Origin: DASYXZ01 sp035308965
GTDB taxonomy: Bacteria; Acidobacteriota; Terriglobia; UBA7540
Direction of reading: 5' to 3'
Length of the DNA: 64,000 bases
NCBI GenBank assembly: GCA_035308965.1
Contig: DATGFN010000066.1
Span: 5,400 to 69,399 of the forward strand
Made by a program: the position numbers and the translations under genes. The notes beneath the pieces are model-generated. The model saw only the letters and a program-made list of their open reading frames with translations, made no database searches and was not told the DNA's origin. This document shows positions 1-8,203 of this stretch, piece after piece. The number at the start of each line of letters is the position of its first letter. Within the stretch, counting starts at the first letter, position 1.

Positions 1-468
1 TGACGCGCCGTCTTTCGCCAGGCGGTCGCGGAGAGCGGCGATGGCCTCATTTTCGCTCATGCGTCCCGGCGGCGGACCGCTCTCCGCCTGGGGCTGAACG
101 GGCTCCAGCATGAAGTTGCCCACGTGGTCAGGGTCGGCTGGGTCCACCTCCATCACAAAGTGAGCAAGTTGGCCGGAGTTGCGTTCCTTCACGATACCGG
201 CGAAGCGCGTGGGCGTGGAAGTTTCTGACTTCTGGAAGTCGAAGCCGCCCGTGCGCTTGCGGAATTCCATCGTACGTTCGACATTCTTCGCCCGCTCGGG
301 GAAGTTGGCCTGGAGATATTTTAGGATTCTGGACTGGTCGCCGCTGTTAAACGTGTCGAGCCAAATGGAGAACTGGCGCGCCGCGGGAGTGTCCGGAAAT
401 TGCTGAGGAGCGGCTGCGATAGTCACCGCCGCCAACAAAGTTGCTGCCCAAAGCAGATGTTTTCGCAT
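1..468 (-). CDS. Partial exported protein (C-terminus beyond left edge)
   Basis: An open frame of 156 codons reads leftwards from an ATG at 468 and runs off the window edge without a stop. It begins with a short basic stretch and a hydrophobic segment ending in AAAPQ, a plausible Sec signal peptide. The following part (an ARQF..WLDTFNSGD region, then a mixed alpha/beta stretch) resembles the N-terminal extension found before peptidase or beta-lactamase-like catalytic domains in acidobacterial secreted enzymes; this is a family impression only, as no catalytic motif lies inside the window. The next gene points the other way, so it is probably the first gene of its unit. Confidence 0.7.
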   Translation of the reverse strand, partial: MRKHLLWAATLLAAVTIAAAPQQFPDTPAARQFSIWLDTFNSGDQSRILKYLQANFPERAKNVERTMEFRKRTGGFDFQKSETSTPTRFAGIVKERNSGQLAHFVMEVDPADPDHVGNFMLEPVQPQAESGPPPGRMSENEAIAALRDRLAKDGAS

Positions 469-814
469 GGTCGGTTAGACGCGTCCTTGAACAAATTGGT
501 GGGTTTAGGGTGCCTCGAAAAATAGACCCCCCGTTGTCTTCGATGCTGGATTCACACTCCTCGCGCTGCTCCCCGTTGGCGAAATGGAAAATGGGCAGGG
601 CTCTATTTTCCCTCGAATCGCGGGCGTCCTGCCCGCTTTCTAATGGTCAGGAAAGAGCGGGCGAGACGCCCGCGCTCCCAGCGATGCAAAGTCGGAAACA
701 ACAGGAAATCGGGCATTGCACTCCGGTACGGTTCAAAGTGATATTATTTTAGATGCGCCGCGGGGTGGAAATCCCGGCGCGATGCACTATTACAATCATG
801 AAAGGAGCGAGGTC
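469..814. other. Intergenic region between divergent genes
   Basis: These 346 bp separate two divergent start codons and so should hold both promoters. I see no protein-like frame. It contains one imperfect palindromic repeat (listed separately) and an AT-rich stretch near 735-750 that could serve the downstream hydrolase promoter. Confidence 0.5.
621..672. repeat. Imperfect palindromic repeat
   Basis: Arms at 621-640 and 651-672 are near-complementary (CGGGCGTC..GCCCGC..TTTC against GAAAGAGCGGGCGAGACGCCCG), giving a strong hairpin with a 10-nt loop. There is no T-run on either side, so it looks like a dispersed REP-like palindrome rather than a terminator. Confidence 0.6.
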
Positions 815-1471
815 ATGAAATTATTAAATCTGGACATTACACGCATTGCGCATGACACGTTTCGGATTGCGGGAAGCAAAGTGGTCTATACCGACCCTTT
901 CAAGGTCACGAAGAACGATGAAGCGCACGTTGTGGCAATCAGCCACGAGCACTTTGACCACATGAGCATCGAGGACTTGAAGAAGGTAATTCATCCAGGG
1001 TCGACCATCGTCGCCAGCCCGTTGTGCAAGGACGCACTAAGCGGAATCAAAGTGCGGGACAAGCGTTTTCTCGATCCCGTCGCCAAGATGACGATTGGAA
1101 CGCCCAAGACCGGCGAAGTGGTCATCGAGACTTTGCCTGCCTACAACATCAACAAATTCCGCGAGCCGGGCAAGGCGTTTCATCCTCAGGGGGAAAAGCG
1201 GCTGGGATTTATCATTCGCATGGATGGCACCAGCGTTTATTTCGCCGGCGACTCGGACCTCACTCCGGAGATGCGGGCGGTGAAATGCGACATCGCCTTG
1301 CTGCCCGTCTCCGGGACTTACGTGATGACGGCGGAAGAAGCGGCGGAAGCCGCGGCCGCCATCAATCCCAAAATCGCGGTGCCTATGCACTATGGGGCCA
1401 TAGTGGGGACCGAGGACGACGCGAAACGGTTCAAGTCGTTGGTGAAGAATTGCCAGGTGGAAATTCTTTGA
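815..1471 (+). CDS. UlaG-like metallo-beta-lactamase-fold hydrolase
   Basis: A 218-residue protein of the metallo-beta-lactamase superfamily. The metal-binding HxHxDH signature is present as HEHFDH at residues 44-49, with the later aspartate in FAGDSD (about D146) and the last histidine in PMHYGA (about H192). Size and layout fit the short UlaG-like branch often annotated as metal-dependent hydrolase; the substrate cannot be told. The ATG at 815 is preceded by AAAGGAGCGAGG, a strong ribosome site, so I prefer it to the in-frame ATG at 783. It is a single plus-strand gene facing a convergent neighbour. Confidence 0.9.
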   Translation: MKLLNLDITRIAHDTFRIAGSKVVYTDPFKVTKNDEAHVVAISHEHFDHMSIEDLKKVIHPGSTIVASPLCKDALSGIKVRDKRFLDPVAKMTIGTPKTGEVVIETLPAYNINKFREPGKAFHPQGEKRLGFIIRMDGTSVYFAGDSDLTPEMRAVKCDIALLPVSGTYVMTAEEAAEAAAAINPKIAVPMHYGAIVGTEDDAKRFKSLVKNCQVEIL

Positions 1472-1572
1472 AGAGATTGGTGAATTGAATCATTGTTTCA
1501 TTGAATCATTTAAACCTTGAATTTGGTTTCCAGAATGAGTCCATGAATCAATCAGCCAATGAATCAATCCTT
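1472..1572. repeat. Low-complexity GAATCAAT-type inverted repeat
   Basis: The gap between the convergent hydrolase and YVTN genes is built from variants of TGAATCA and ATTGATTC on both strands; for example, repeated GAATCATT near 1486-1510 faces GAATCAAT at 1554-1567. The right end overlaps the last codons of the YVTN gene. It could fold into an imperfect hairpin and act as a bidirectional terminator, but has no uridine tract. Confidence 0.45.
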
Positions 1573-2586
1573 CACCGCCCACGCCAGTCCATCGGCGCCG
1601 TGGCCTGCGTCAATCAGCTTGTCCACTTTCCAGGTTTTCAAATTGATGACGGCGACTTTTCCGCTCGCGTCGCAGGAAACGTAAGCCACTGAATTATCCG
1701 GACGGATCAGGACTTCCTGGGGCGTTTTGGGCACGTCAATGGTGCGCGCCAATTTCATCGTCTCTAAATCGATCACACCCACCTTGCTGGGGCCAATCAT
1801 CGCCACCACCAGCCATCGGCCGTCGAGGGTGGGCGCGGTCCCATAGGCGCTGCCGGGTAGATCCACCCAAGTCTTCACCTGATTGGTTGCCGTATCAATC
1901 ACGGCCAGCTTGGGAGCGGTCTGGTCGGCGGTAAAAGCGTATTTATCATCCACAGAGAGGGAGATGCGCTGCGTCATTTTTGAAATCGGTATGATGGCAA
2001 TAACTTTCTTCGCTTCGAGATCGATCGCGCTCACCGTTCCAGGCCCCACGTTGGCGGTGTAAGCGCGCTTCCCATCGCGCGTAATGGCGAACATGTGGGA
2101 CTCGCTTTGGCCGGTGGGAACGGAGCCCACCAGCTTCTGGATGCTGGGGTCGAAAACGCTTATCGAATCGTTGAGCTCGGTGGAGATGTAGAGCATTCCA
2201 TTCTCGGGGCCGAAATGCGCGCAGTGCGGCCGTGCCGGCCATCCGAAGTCGATGGTGTGAATCAGTTTTTGCGAAGCGATGTCAAATACCGCGAGCGTTT
2301 GTCCGTCTGTGCCCGCCTTACCCACGCCGGAATTTCCGTAAATCGGGACGTAAGCGGTGCGGCCGTCGGGCGAAGCAATTACCTCATGCCCGGTGATGCC
2401 AGGCTCGGTGATGGCGGCGATTTGGCGGCCGGCATCCGGGTCAACAATCCCCAGGGTGTGGTCGCCTTTATTGGCCACTAGTAATAATCCTTTGCCCGAA
2501 GTCGACGGAGGCTCGCCCGCAAACACAAACGAAAAGATCAGGCCCAAACTGATTACCAAAGTAGACCCGCCTGCAATGCGCAACAT
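1564..2586 (-). CDS. Secreted YVTN-family beta-propeller protein
   Basis: A 340-residue protein with an N-terminal signal sequence (hydrophobic stretch ending in FSFVFAGEPP) followed by repeated blades of the type 'xxVFDxxxxKxVxxIP' and 'DGRxAYVxxx', typical of the YVTN/cytochrome-cd1-like seven-blade propeller. Such proteins are usually periplasmic or secreted and of unknown ligand. ATG at 2586 is chosen because AGGAGGCACGT precedes it exactly; the frame stays open further upstream, but those starts have no ribosome site. It lies directly downstream of a DUF971 gene on the same strand, 17 bp apart. Confidence 0.9.
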   Translation of the reverse strand: MLRIAGGSTLVISLGLIFSFVFAGEPPSTSGKGLLLVANKGDHTLGIVDPDAGRQIAAITEPGITGHEVIASPDGRTAYVPIYGNSGVGKAGTDGQTLAVFDIASQKLIHTIDFGWPARPHCAHFGPENGMLYISTELNDSISVFDPSIQKLVGSVPTGQSESHMFAITRDGKRAYTANVGPGTVSAIDLEAKKVIAIIPISKMTQRISLSVDDKYAFTADQTAPKLAVIDTATNQVKTWVDLPGSAYGTAPTLDGRWLVVAMIGPSKVGVIDLETMKLARTIDVPKTPQEVLIRPDNSVAYVSCDASGKVAVINLKTWKVDKLIDAGHGADGLAWAVKD

Positions 2587-2603
2587 ACGTGCCTCCTGAA
2601 ATT

Positions 2604-3002
2604 TCATTTTTCCGTCTGGCTTTCTATTTCTCGTTGCTGAGCCGCGCAGTCGGCGCACGGGCAAAGCTCGCGAAGATGATCGAACGCATAGATTCCGGAC
2701 GAATGTCCGTCACTCCAAAAAACCTGCAACGCGTAACGCCCCACCAGCTCGGCTCGAACCGGTTTGAGCTTGCTCACTCCAAACATGGGAAAAGGACTGG
2801 AAGGCACATGCGGCGCGGGCGCCTTGCCGGCACACGTGGCGCAGGGGCAACGATCGCGCAAGTATTGGTAGGGAAACGCGCTCAAGTGGCCGTCCGCCCA
2901 TTGCACTCCCAGGTTGCCGTTGCCCGCGTCCAGCTTGATGGATTTGGGCGCGATTTGTGTGGAGGTGAACATTTCTTTTGCTTCGTCGGTTATCCGTATC
3001 AT
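2604..3002 (-). CDS. DUF971 (GBBH-like N-terminal) protein with two CPCxxC motifs
   Basis: A 132-residue protein containing two copies of the DUF971/GBBH-like_N module: a first copy ending DRCPCATC and a second ending ELCPCADC, each after a 'WxDGH' strand. The family is known as a small zinc- or Fe-S-related domain found alone, fused to gamma-butyrobetaine hydroxylase, or next to/fused with Mrp ATPases. That neighbour relation is seen here: it follows the Mrp gene on the same strand. The start is uncertain: ATG 3002 and ATG 2972 are both possible and neither has a good ribosome site. Confidence 0.85.
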   Translation of the reverse strand: MIRITDEAKEMFTSTQIAPKSIKLDAGNGNLGVQWADGHLSAFPYQYLRDRCPCATCAGKAPAPHVPSSPFPMFGVSKLKPVRAELVGRYALQVFWSDGHSSGIYAFDHLRELCPCADCAAQQREIESQTEK

Positions 3003-3007
3003 CGAGC

Positions 3008-3098
3008 TTGAGTGATTTTGCGATTGGGTGATTTGATGATGAGGAAGACCCGCTTCCGGCATCCGTCCTCACAAGCGCCCAATCGCCCGATCACTCAA
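3008..3098. repeat. 21-bp-arm inverted repeat between mrp and DUF971 gene
   Basis: Arms at 3008-3028 and 3078-3098 pair over 9 bp (TTGAGTGAT/ATCACTCAA), have four central mismatches, then pair over 8 bp (CGATTGGG/CCCAATCG). The right arm abuts the mrp stop codon exactly. A transcript from mrp would form a long hairpin just upstream of the DUF971 start, which could attenuate or stabilise the message. Confidence 0.6.
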
Positions 3099-4163
3099 TC
3101 ACTCAATACTGATCTCCTGGGCCGCCTGCGAACTGGCGGCGCTTACCTGGTCCATCACGAGGCGGGCAATTTCCTTGAAAGCCTTGCCCTGCGAAGTCGA
3201 CTCATCAAGGGCCACGGGTTTGCCGGCGTCGCTTGAAGTGCGAATAAACATGTCGAGCGGGATCTCGCCCAGAAACGGGAATCCCAATTGTCCGGCGGCG
3301 GCGCGCGCTCCTCCGTGCCCGAAAATCCCTTCGCGATGGCCGCACTGCGGGCAGATGTAATAACTCATGTTCTCTACCACGCCCAGAATGGGCACGCGCA
3401 GTTTTTGAAACATGGCAATGGCCTTGGAGGCCACGGTCAGCGCGAGGTCTTGCGGCGTGGAGACTATCACGGCGCCGGTCAGCGGAATGGTTTGCGAGAG
3501 GCTTAACTGAATGTCTCCCGTTCCCGGCGGCAAATCCATCAGCAGGTAATCGAGGTCACCCCAGCGCACTTCGCCCAGGAATTGATTGATCGTCTTGTGC
3601 AGCATCGGCCCGCGCCAGATCACCGCTTCGTCCTTGGGGAGAAAATAAGCCATGGAAATAATTTTGATTCCGTATTCCACCGGCGGCTCGAGTTTTCCTT
3701 CCACCACGTGCGGCGCTTCGTGGCCGCCCATCAGGATGGGCACGCTGGGGCCGTACACATCGGTGTCCATCAACCCAACTTTGGCGCCCGTCAATGAAAG
3801 GGCGACAGCCAGGTTGGCAGCCACGGTGGATTTGCCCACTCCGCCCTTGCCGCTGGCGACGGCCACGGTGTTCTTGACCTGCGGAATTAAATTCGACCTC
3901 GCGCCGGAAGCGGCGGCGGCCGTTCCTGTAGTGACGCGAACCTGCACCTCCGCCACACCCAGGGCTTGCACCGCCTGTTTGGCGGTAGCGCCCAATTGCT
4001 GCTTCAGCGTGCTGACGGCGGTGGGGAAATGGATGGTAAATGAGACGCGCGCGTCCCCTACTTCGAGGTCTTTCACGTACCCGAGCGAAACGATGTCGCG
4101 GTTTAGGTCCGGGTCCTTCACCGCGCTGAGCGCTTTGATGACCTCTTGCAATTGAGTCGGCAT
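3099..4163 (-). CDS. mrp: Mrp/ApbC iron-sulfur cluster carrier P-loop ATPase
   Basis: A 354-residue protein with an N-terminal MIP18/DUF59 domain (about 1-80), then a ParA/MinD-type ATPase. The deviant Walker A is SGKGGVGKS at about 104-112, and the family's CxxC (CPQC, about 271-274) that binds the bridging cluster is intact. Mrp/ApbC proteins bind and transfer [4Fe-4S] clusters in the cytoplasm. ATG 4163 is preferred over upstream in-frame starts because the DUF59 domain begins there and GGAGG lies 10-14 nt upstream. The downstream DUF971 gene on the same strand supports a shared role in Fe-S handling. Confidence 0.95.
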   Translation of the reverse strand: MPTQLQEVIKALSAVKDPDLNRDIVSLGYVKDLEVGDARVSFTIHFPTAVSTLKQQLGATAKQAVQALGVAEVQVRVTTGTAAAASGARSNLIPQVKNTVAVASGKGGVGKSTVAANLAVALSLTGAKVGLMDTDVYGPSVPILMGGHEAPHVVEGKLEPPVEYGIKIISMAYFLPKDEAVIWRGPMLHKTINQFLGEVRWGDLDYLLMDLPPGTGDIQLSLSQTIPLTGAVIVSTPQDLALTVASKAIAMFQKLRVPILGVVENMSYYICPQCGHREGIFGHGGARAAAGQLGFPFLGEIPLDMFIRTSSDAGKPVALDESTSQGKAFKEIARLVMDQVSAASSQAAQEISIE

Positions 4164-4480
4164 TCTTTTCAGAAACCTCCGCGCCCGCTGCCACCGTAAT
4201 GGAAATGACCAGTGTGAGCTTCTATTCTCAGGTTGGGGCAATGGTTTGTCAAACTTTCAAGACATATTGGTAGTGGTGTCATTTGCCCGAACCGGGTGCT
4301 CATGCGCAACGTCATTCCCGCGAAGGCGGGAATCCAACTCTTGATTCAGTAGAAATGGGCAGAAGAAGGACTGGATTCCCGCTTTCGCGGGAATGACTAG
4401 CGCCTCGAAATGAATCCAATTCCAAATGACAACATTTCACTGCTACGGCGAATCAACGATTGGTGACGACACCTTGTAGC
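4164..4480. other. Intergenic region holding a REP-like palindrome
   Basis: This 317-bp gap lies between two minus-strand genes (CBS gene to the right, mrp to the left). Apart from the palindromic repeat at 4311-4397 I see no gene. The mrp promoter should be in the 4170-4300 part. Confidence 0.5.
4311..4397. repeat. REP-like inverted repeat (GTCATTCCCGCGAA..)
   Basis: Arms GTCATTCCCGCGAAGGCGGG (4311-4330) and CCCGCTTTCGCGGGAATGAC (4378-4397) are near-perfect inverted copies. Each arm is itself a small hairpin (TTCCCGC..GCGGGAA). This matches the common dispersed 'CATTCCCGCGAAAGCGGGAATC' family of bacterial REP/BIME-type elements in a head-to-head pair. Confidence 0.8.
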
Positions 4481-5869
4481 CTACGACGCATGCTCCATCA
4501 CCCTTGATATGGCGTGCAGCAAATCGTATTTGGTCAGGATGTCGTAGTGGCTGTCTCCAAAGTTCACAAATACCGCGGGGCAATCGCGGGTGATGCAGGT
4601 GGTGATCTGTTCGAGGGCGGCTGAAGCCGGCACCACCGGGAACGCCGGCCCCATGGCTTCCCGCACCACAAGTTTTTTCAAGTCTTTCCCTTCCAGGGCC
4701 AGGTTCAGGATGGCGTCTTCGTATAGAGCGCCCACCGGCCTGCCCTCCTCAAATACCGGCAGTTGGGAGAAGTCGTGTTTCTGCATGCGCTCGAGCGCCA
4801 CGGCAATGGAATCGGAGGGCGCCACCAGCACCATTTCACGCGCCTGTTGCAGCTCCGGCTTGGCCTGCACAATTTCGCCCGCGGTCAGTGGGACGCTGGC
4901 CTCAAAGTAGCGGTTATCTTTCATCCAATCGTTGTTGTAAATTTTGCTCAGATAGCGTGAGCCGCTGTCGGGGATGAATACCACCAGGAAATCTTTCTCC
5001 GAAAGTTTGGCCGCCACTTGCACGGCGGCCGCCAGGGCCGTGCCGGACGAGCCTCCGGCGAAAATGCCCTCCATGCGCGCCAAGCGGCGGGTCCAGATGA
5101 ACGCGTCGCGGTCGCTGACCTGAATCACATCATCGAGCACGCTGAAGTCGAGCGTGGTGGGGAAGAAATCCTCTCCGATGCCCTCCGTCTTATAAGGCTC
5201 CGCTTTGCCCACGGTCCCTTGATGAAAGAATTCGTAAAGCAGCGAGCCCACGGGATCAGCGCCGATAATTTTGACCTTTGGATTTTTTTCTTTCAGATAC
5301 TTGCCGATTCCTGAAATCGTTCCGCCCGTTCCCATGCCCGCCACAAAATGCGTGATGCGCCCTTCGCTGTCCTCCCAAATTTCCGGGCCGGTGGTGCGGT
5401 AGTGAATCTCCGGGTTCGCTTGGTTCGCGTACTGGTTGGGATGATAGGCGTTGGGAATATCCTTGGTCAGCTTGTCGACCACGGAGTGATAGCTGCGCGG
5501 GTCTTCGGGCGCGACGGCGGTGGGGCACACGATCACTTCCGCGCCCAACGCTTTCAGGGCGTCCGCTTTTTCCTTCGACTGTTTGTCCGCCATGGTGAAG
5601 ACCGCTTTGTAACCCCGCACCACAGCCACCATAGCCAGGCCCATGCCGGTGTTGCCTGATGTGCCCTCCACGATCGTGCCGCCCGGCTTCAACAGTCCCG
5701 CCCGCTCCGCCTGGTCGATCATTTCCACGCCGATGCGGTCCTTCACGCTGCCGCCGGGATTCAGGTGGTCGCACTTGGCGTAGACCTCGGCTTTGGAGCC
5801 GCGCGTGACGCGGTTCAGCTTCACCAGCGGTGTATGACCGATTGCCTCAAGAATATTGTTGTAGCGCAT
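4481..5869 (-). CDS. PLP-dependent cystathionine beta-synthase/cysteine synthase with CBS domains
   Basis: A 462-residue fold-type II PLP enzyme. The Schiff-base lysine is in NPGGSVKDRIG (K43) and the phosphate loop in EGTSGNTGMGLA. After the catalytic part (about 1-325) there is a pair of CBS domains to the C-terminus, as in cystathionine beta-synthases of human type but without the haem segment. It should make cystathionine from serine and homocysteine, or cysteine by the related O-acetylserine reaction; sequence alone cannot separate these. The ATG at 5869 follows GGGAGAGGTC. No gamma-lyase partner is adjacent. Confidence 0.9.
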   Translation of the reverse strand: MRYNNILEAIGHTPLVKLNRVTRGSKAEVYAKCDHLNPGGSVKDRIGVEMIDQAERAGLLKPGGTIVEGTSGNTGMGLAMVAVVRGYKAVFTMADKQSKEKADALKALGAEVIVCPTAVAPEDPRSYHSVVDKLTKDIPNAYHPNQYANQANPEIHYRTTGPEIWEDSEGRITHFVAGMGTGGTISGIGKYLKEKNPKVKIIGADPVGSLLYEFFHQGTVGKAEPYKTEGIGEDFFPTTLDFSVLDDVIQVSDRDAFIWTRRLARMEGIFAGGSSGTALAAAVQVAAKLSEKDFLVVFIPDSGSRYLSKIYNNDWMKDNRYFEASVPLTAGEIVQAKPELQQAREMVLVAPSDSIAVALERMQKHDFSQLPVFEEGRPVGALYEDAILNLALEGKDLKKLVVREAMGPAFPVVPASAALEQITTCITRDCPAVFVNFGDSHYDILTKYDLLHAISRVMEHAS

Positions 5870-5914
5870 GACCTCTCCCGGGCGCGCGAGCGGCGTGCTC
5901 GCGGGCGGCTTCGA

Positions 5915-6901
5915 TTATAGCCCAACGTGCTGCGAGGTGCGCTCCGCACTCAAGTGAGCCATCACCTGGTCAATGATCAGATGGAGGGGAGTGGTGGGCC
6001 TAAAACCGGTCAGCGCGACGAGCTTTTCAAGAGAGGGGACTCTTCGCATCATATCCTCGAATCCGGGTGCGTAGGCCTGATCGTATGGAATGAATTGGAC
6101 CGAAGAAGCGCTTTGCGTTCGCTCTTTTACCAGATAAGCCAATTGTTCGATGGAAATTTCTTCGTCGTTCCCAATATTAACAACTTCGCCGCACGCTCCG
6201 CCGCAGGAGACCAGCCGCACCATGGCCTCAACGACGTCGGTGACAGATCCAAAACATCTTTTTTGTTGGCCGGTTCCAAATACCGTTATGGGGGCATTTT
6301 TAAGCGCCTGGTCCACAAATGAGGGGAGCACCATCCCGTACCGTCCCGTCTGGCGGGGACCGACGGTGTTAAAAAGCCGGCCTACGATCACGGGAACTTT
6401 TTTTTCTTTCCAATAGGCGAGGGCCAGGAATTCATCCAGGAGCTTGGATGCCGCATATGACCAGCGGGGCTTGGTGGTGGGGCCCAGTACGATGTCGTCG
6501 TCCTCACGGAAGGGGATGTTGGCGCTCTTGCCGTAAACTTCGGAAGTGGATGCCACAAAAACCGTTTTCTTCTTTTTGGCCGCGCATTCAAGCACCAGTT
6601 CTGTTCCTTTAACGTTTGTTTCTATCGTCCTTACAGGAGTCTCGATAATCCGGCGGACTCCTACCGCTGCGGCGAGGTGGTAGACTGTGTCCGATCTGTC
6701 CACCAAATCCGCCAACACCCTCTGATTCATCATGCTTTCGACGACACAATGGACTTTGGGATTTTTCTCGATGTGCCGGATGTTATCCATCGATCCGGTG
6801 CTGAGATCGTCAAGCAAAATCACTTCGTCGCCGCGAGCGAGGAGGGCTTCGCACAAGTGCGATCCGATGAAGCCCGCACCGCCAGTGATGAGGGAAGGCA
6901 T
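5915..6901 (-). CDS. NAD-dependent nucleoside-diphosphate-sugar epimerase/dehydratase (extended SDR)
   Basis: A 328-residue extended short-chain dehydrogenase. The nucleotide-binding motif TGGAGFIGSHL starts at residue 7, the catalytic serine region is STSEVYG, and the YxxxK pair is in SYAASK. The overall pattern is close to UDP-glucuronate decarboxylases and UDP-glucose 4-epimerases; the exact substrate cannot be fixed. It ends a minus-strand glycan block with the GT2 and GT-C genes to its right, so it probably supplies a sugar donor for them. No strong ribosome site precedes the ATG at 6901. Confidence 0.88.
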   Translation of the reverse strand: MPSLITGGAGFIGSHLCEALLARGDEVILLDDLSTGSMDNIRHIEKNPKVHCVVESMMNQRVLADLVDRSDTVYHLAAAVGVRRIIETPVRTIETNVKGTELVLECAAKKKKTVFVASTSEVYGKSANIPFREDDDIVLGPTTKPRWSYAASKLLDEFLALAYWKEKKVPVIVGRLFNTVGPRQTGRYGMVLPSFVDQALKNAPITVFGTGQQKRCFGSVTDVVEAMVRLVSCGGACGEVVNIGNDEEISIEQLAYLVKERTQSASSVQFIPYDQAYAPGFEDMMRRVPSLEKLVALTGFRPTTPLHLIIDQVMAHLSAERTSQHVGL

Positions 6902-6965
6902 AAGGAATCTTTGCCACTCAAAAATAAAGATAGCTTATTTAACCCGGATGTAAGCTCTGCGAACT

Positions 6966-8177
6966 TTAACTCTTTTCCTGATCTCCAATGTAGGTGCCGC
7001 GGCTGATTCCCAGCATGCTGAGAAAAAACGACGAAAAAACGATCTCAATACCCAGGAAGAGGGAGAGCGACCAGAATACCACACCTCGAATCTCCGGTAG
7101 TTGGCCGAAGCCGGCTGAAGCCCACTCCCAGAAGATGAAAACATCTCCCGCCAAACCTCCGAGGGTCAAAGCGCCTCCCAGCAATAAGGCATGCTCCAAC
7201 TTCACCCGCTTCAACCACCTTTCGAGCGAGGGCTGGGCCCCGGAGATTCTCTCCGTGTAGGAGAAGAGCTTCGCAAAGAGTCCGATTGAAATAATATGGA
7301 ATCCCAATAGCGCCAGCAAAGAGCCGAACAACATGGTGCGATTGTCAAAGCATGCGGGTCCCAGGCATGCTGGGCCCGGAAACAGCCAAAGCACCAAACC
7401 GACACCGAGCGCCATCAGTGAGCCTCCGGGAATTAGGAAGAGCCAATTAGGCGCGCAGAGCAGCAGCAGGCGAAGGGTCCGCCAACCATCCCGGAAAGTT
7501 CTCATATGCGGCGGGCGCCCGCGCTGGTCCGGCCAAACTGTTATGGGGACTTCGGTGATTTTGGCCTTTAACTTTGTGGCCTTCAGCACAAACTCCACTG
7601 CAAACTCCATGCCCGTAGTCCGCATGTCCAGTTGCCGGTACAAGCCAGGCGTAAATCCCCTCATGCCGCAGTAAACATCTCCGATTCCGGCGCCAAAGAA
7701 CAGGTTGAGGATGAGGGTTAGCATGGGGTTGCCAATATATTTGTGGTGCCAGGACATTGCTCCGGGCTTGATTTCTCCCTTGAACCTGTCGCCCAATACC
7801 AGCTCAAACCCTTTGCGCCACTGCTCGACAAAGCGCGGCAATTCCGAAAAGTCGTGGCTGCCGTCGGCGTCGCCCATAATGATGAAGGCGCCCTTTGCCT
7901 CCTCAATTCCCCTTCGTAGCGCACTTCCATATCCCTTGAGGGGGGCATGGACAACGCGCGCGCCCAGTTCCTCAGCGATTCCGATTGAGCCGTCGGTGGA
8001 ACAGTTATCGGCCACCACCACCTCTCCGAGGATTTGAGCGTCTTTAAGCGCGCTCTGCGCTTTCTTGATGCAAGCGCCGAGCGTGCGGGCTTCGTTGAGA
8101 CAGGGTATGACGACCGACACCTCCACACTGTTGTGTGTCGGTTGCCCGGCTGTTGGAGAAAATGATGGCAATTCCAT
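6966..8177 (-). CDS. Family 2 glycosyltransferase, polyprenyl-phosphate sugar type, with C-terminal membrane segments
   Basis: A protein of about 403 residues. The GT-A domain begins VSVVIPCLNEARTLG and has the acidic motifs VVADNCSTDGS and MGDADGSHDF; this is the DPM1-like subgroup that makes polyprenyl-phosphate sugars. After about residue 230 there are four hydrophobic spans, as in DPM1-like proteins fused to membrane anchors. ATG 8177 is chosen; an in-frame TTG at 8207 would overlap the upstream gene's stop as TTGA and is a real alternative. It probably charges a lipid carrier for the membrane glycosyltransferase encoded just upstream. Confidence 0.88.
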   Translation of the reverse strand: MELPSFSPTAGQPTHNSVEVSVVIPCLNEARTLGACIKKAQSALKDAQILGEVVVADNCSTDGSIGIAEELGARVVHAPLKGYGSALRRGIEEAKGAFIIMGDADGSHDFSELPRFVEQWRKGFELVLGDRFKGEIKPGAMSWHHKYIGNPMLTLILNLFFGAGIGDVYCGMRGFTPGLYRQLDMRTTGMEFAVEFVLKATKLKAKITEVPITVWPDQRGRPPHMRTFRDGWRTLRLLLLCAPNWLFLIPGGSLMALGVGLVLWLFPGPACLGPACFDNRTMLFGSLLALLGFHIISIGLFAKLFSYTERISGAQPSLERWLKRVKLEHALLLGGALTLGGLAGDVFIFWEWASAGFGQLPEIRGVVFWSLSLFLGIEIVFSSFFLSMLGISRGTYIGDQEKS

Positions 8178-8203
8178 AATGTTCTGTACGAGCTGCCAAA
8201 AGC

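Noticed and set aside
4311..4397. CRISPR-like repeat
   Set aside because: Only one inverted pair exists, with no regularly spaced direct repeats or cas genes; it is a REP-type palindrome.
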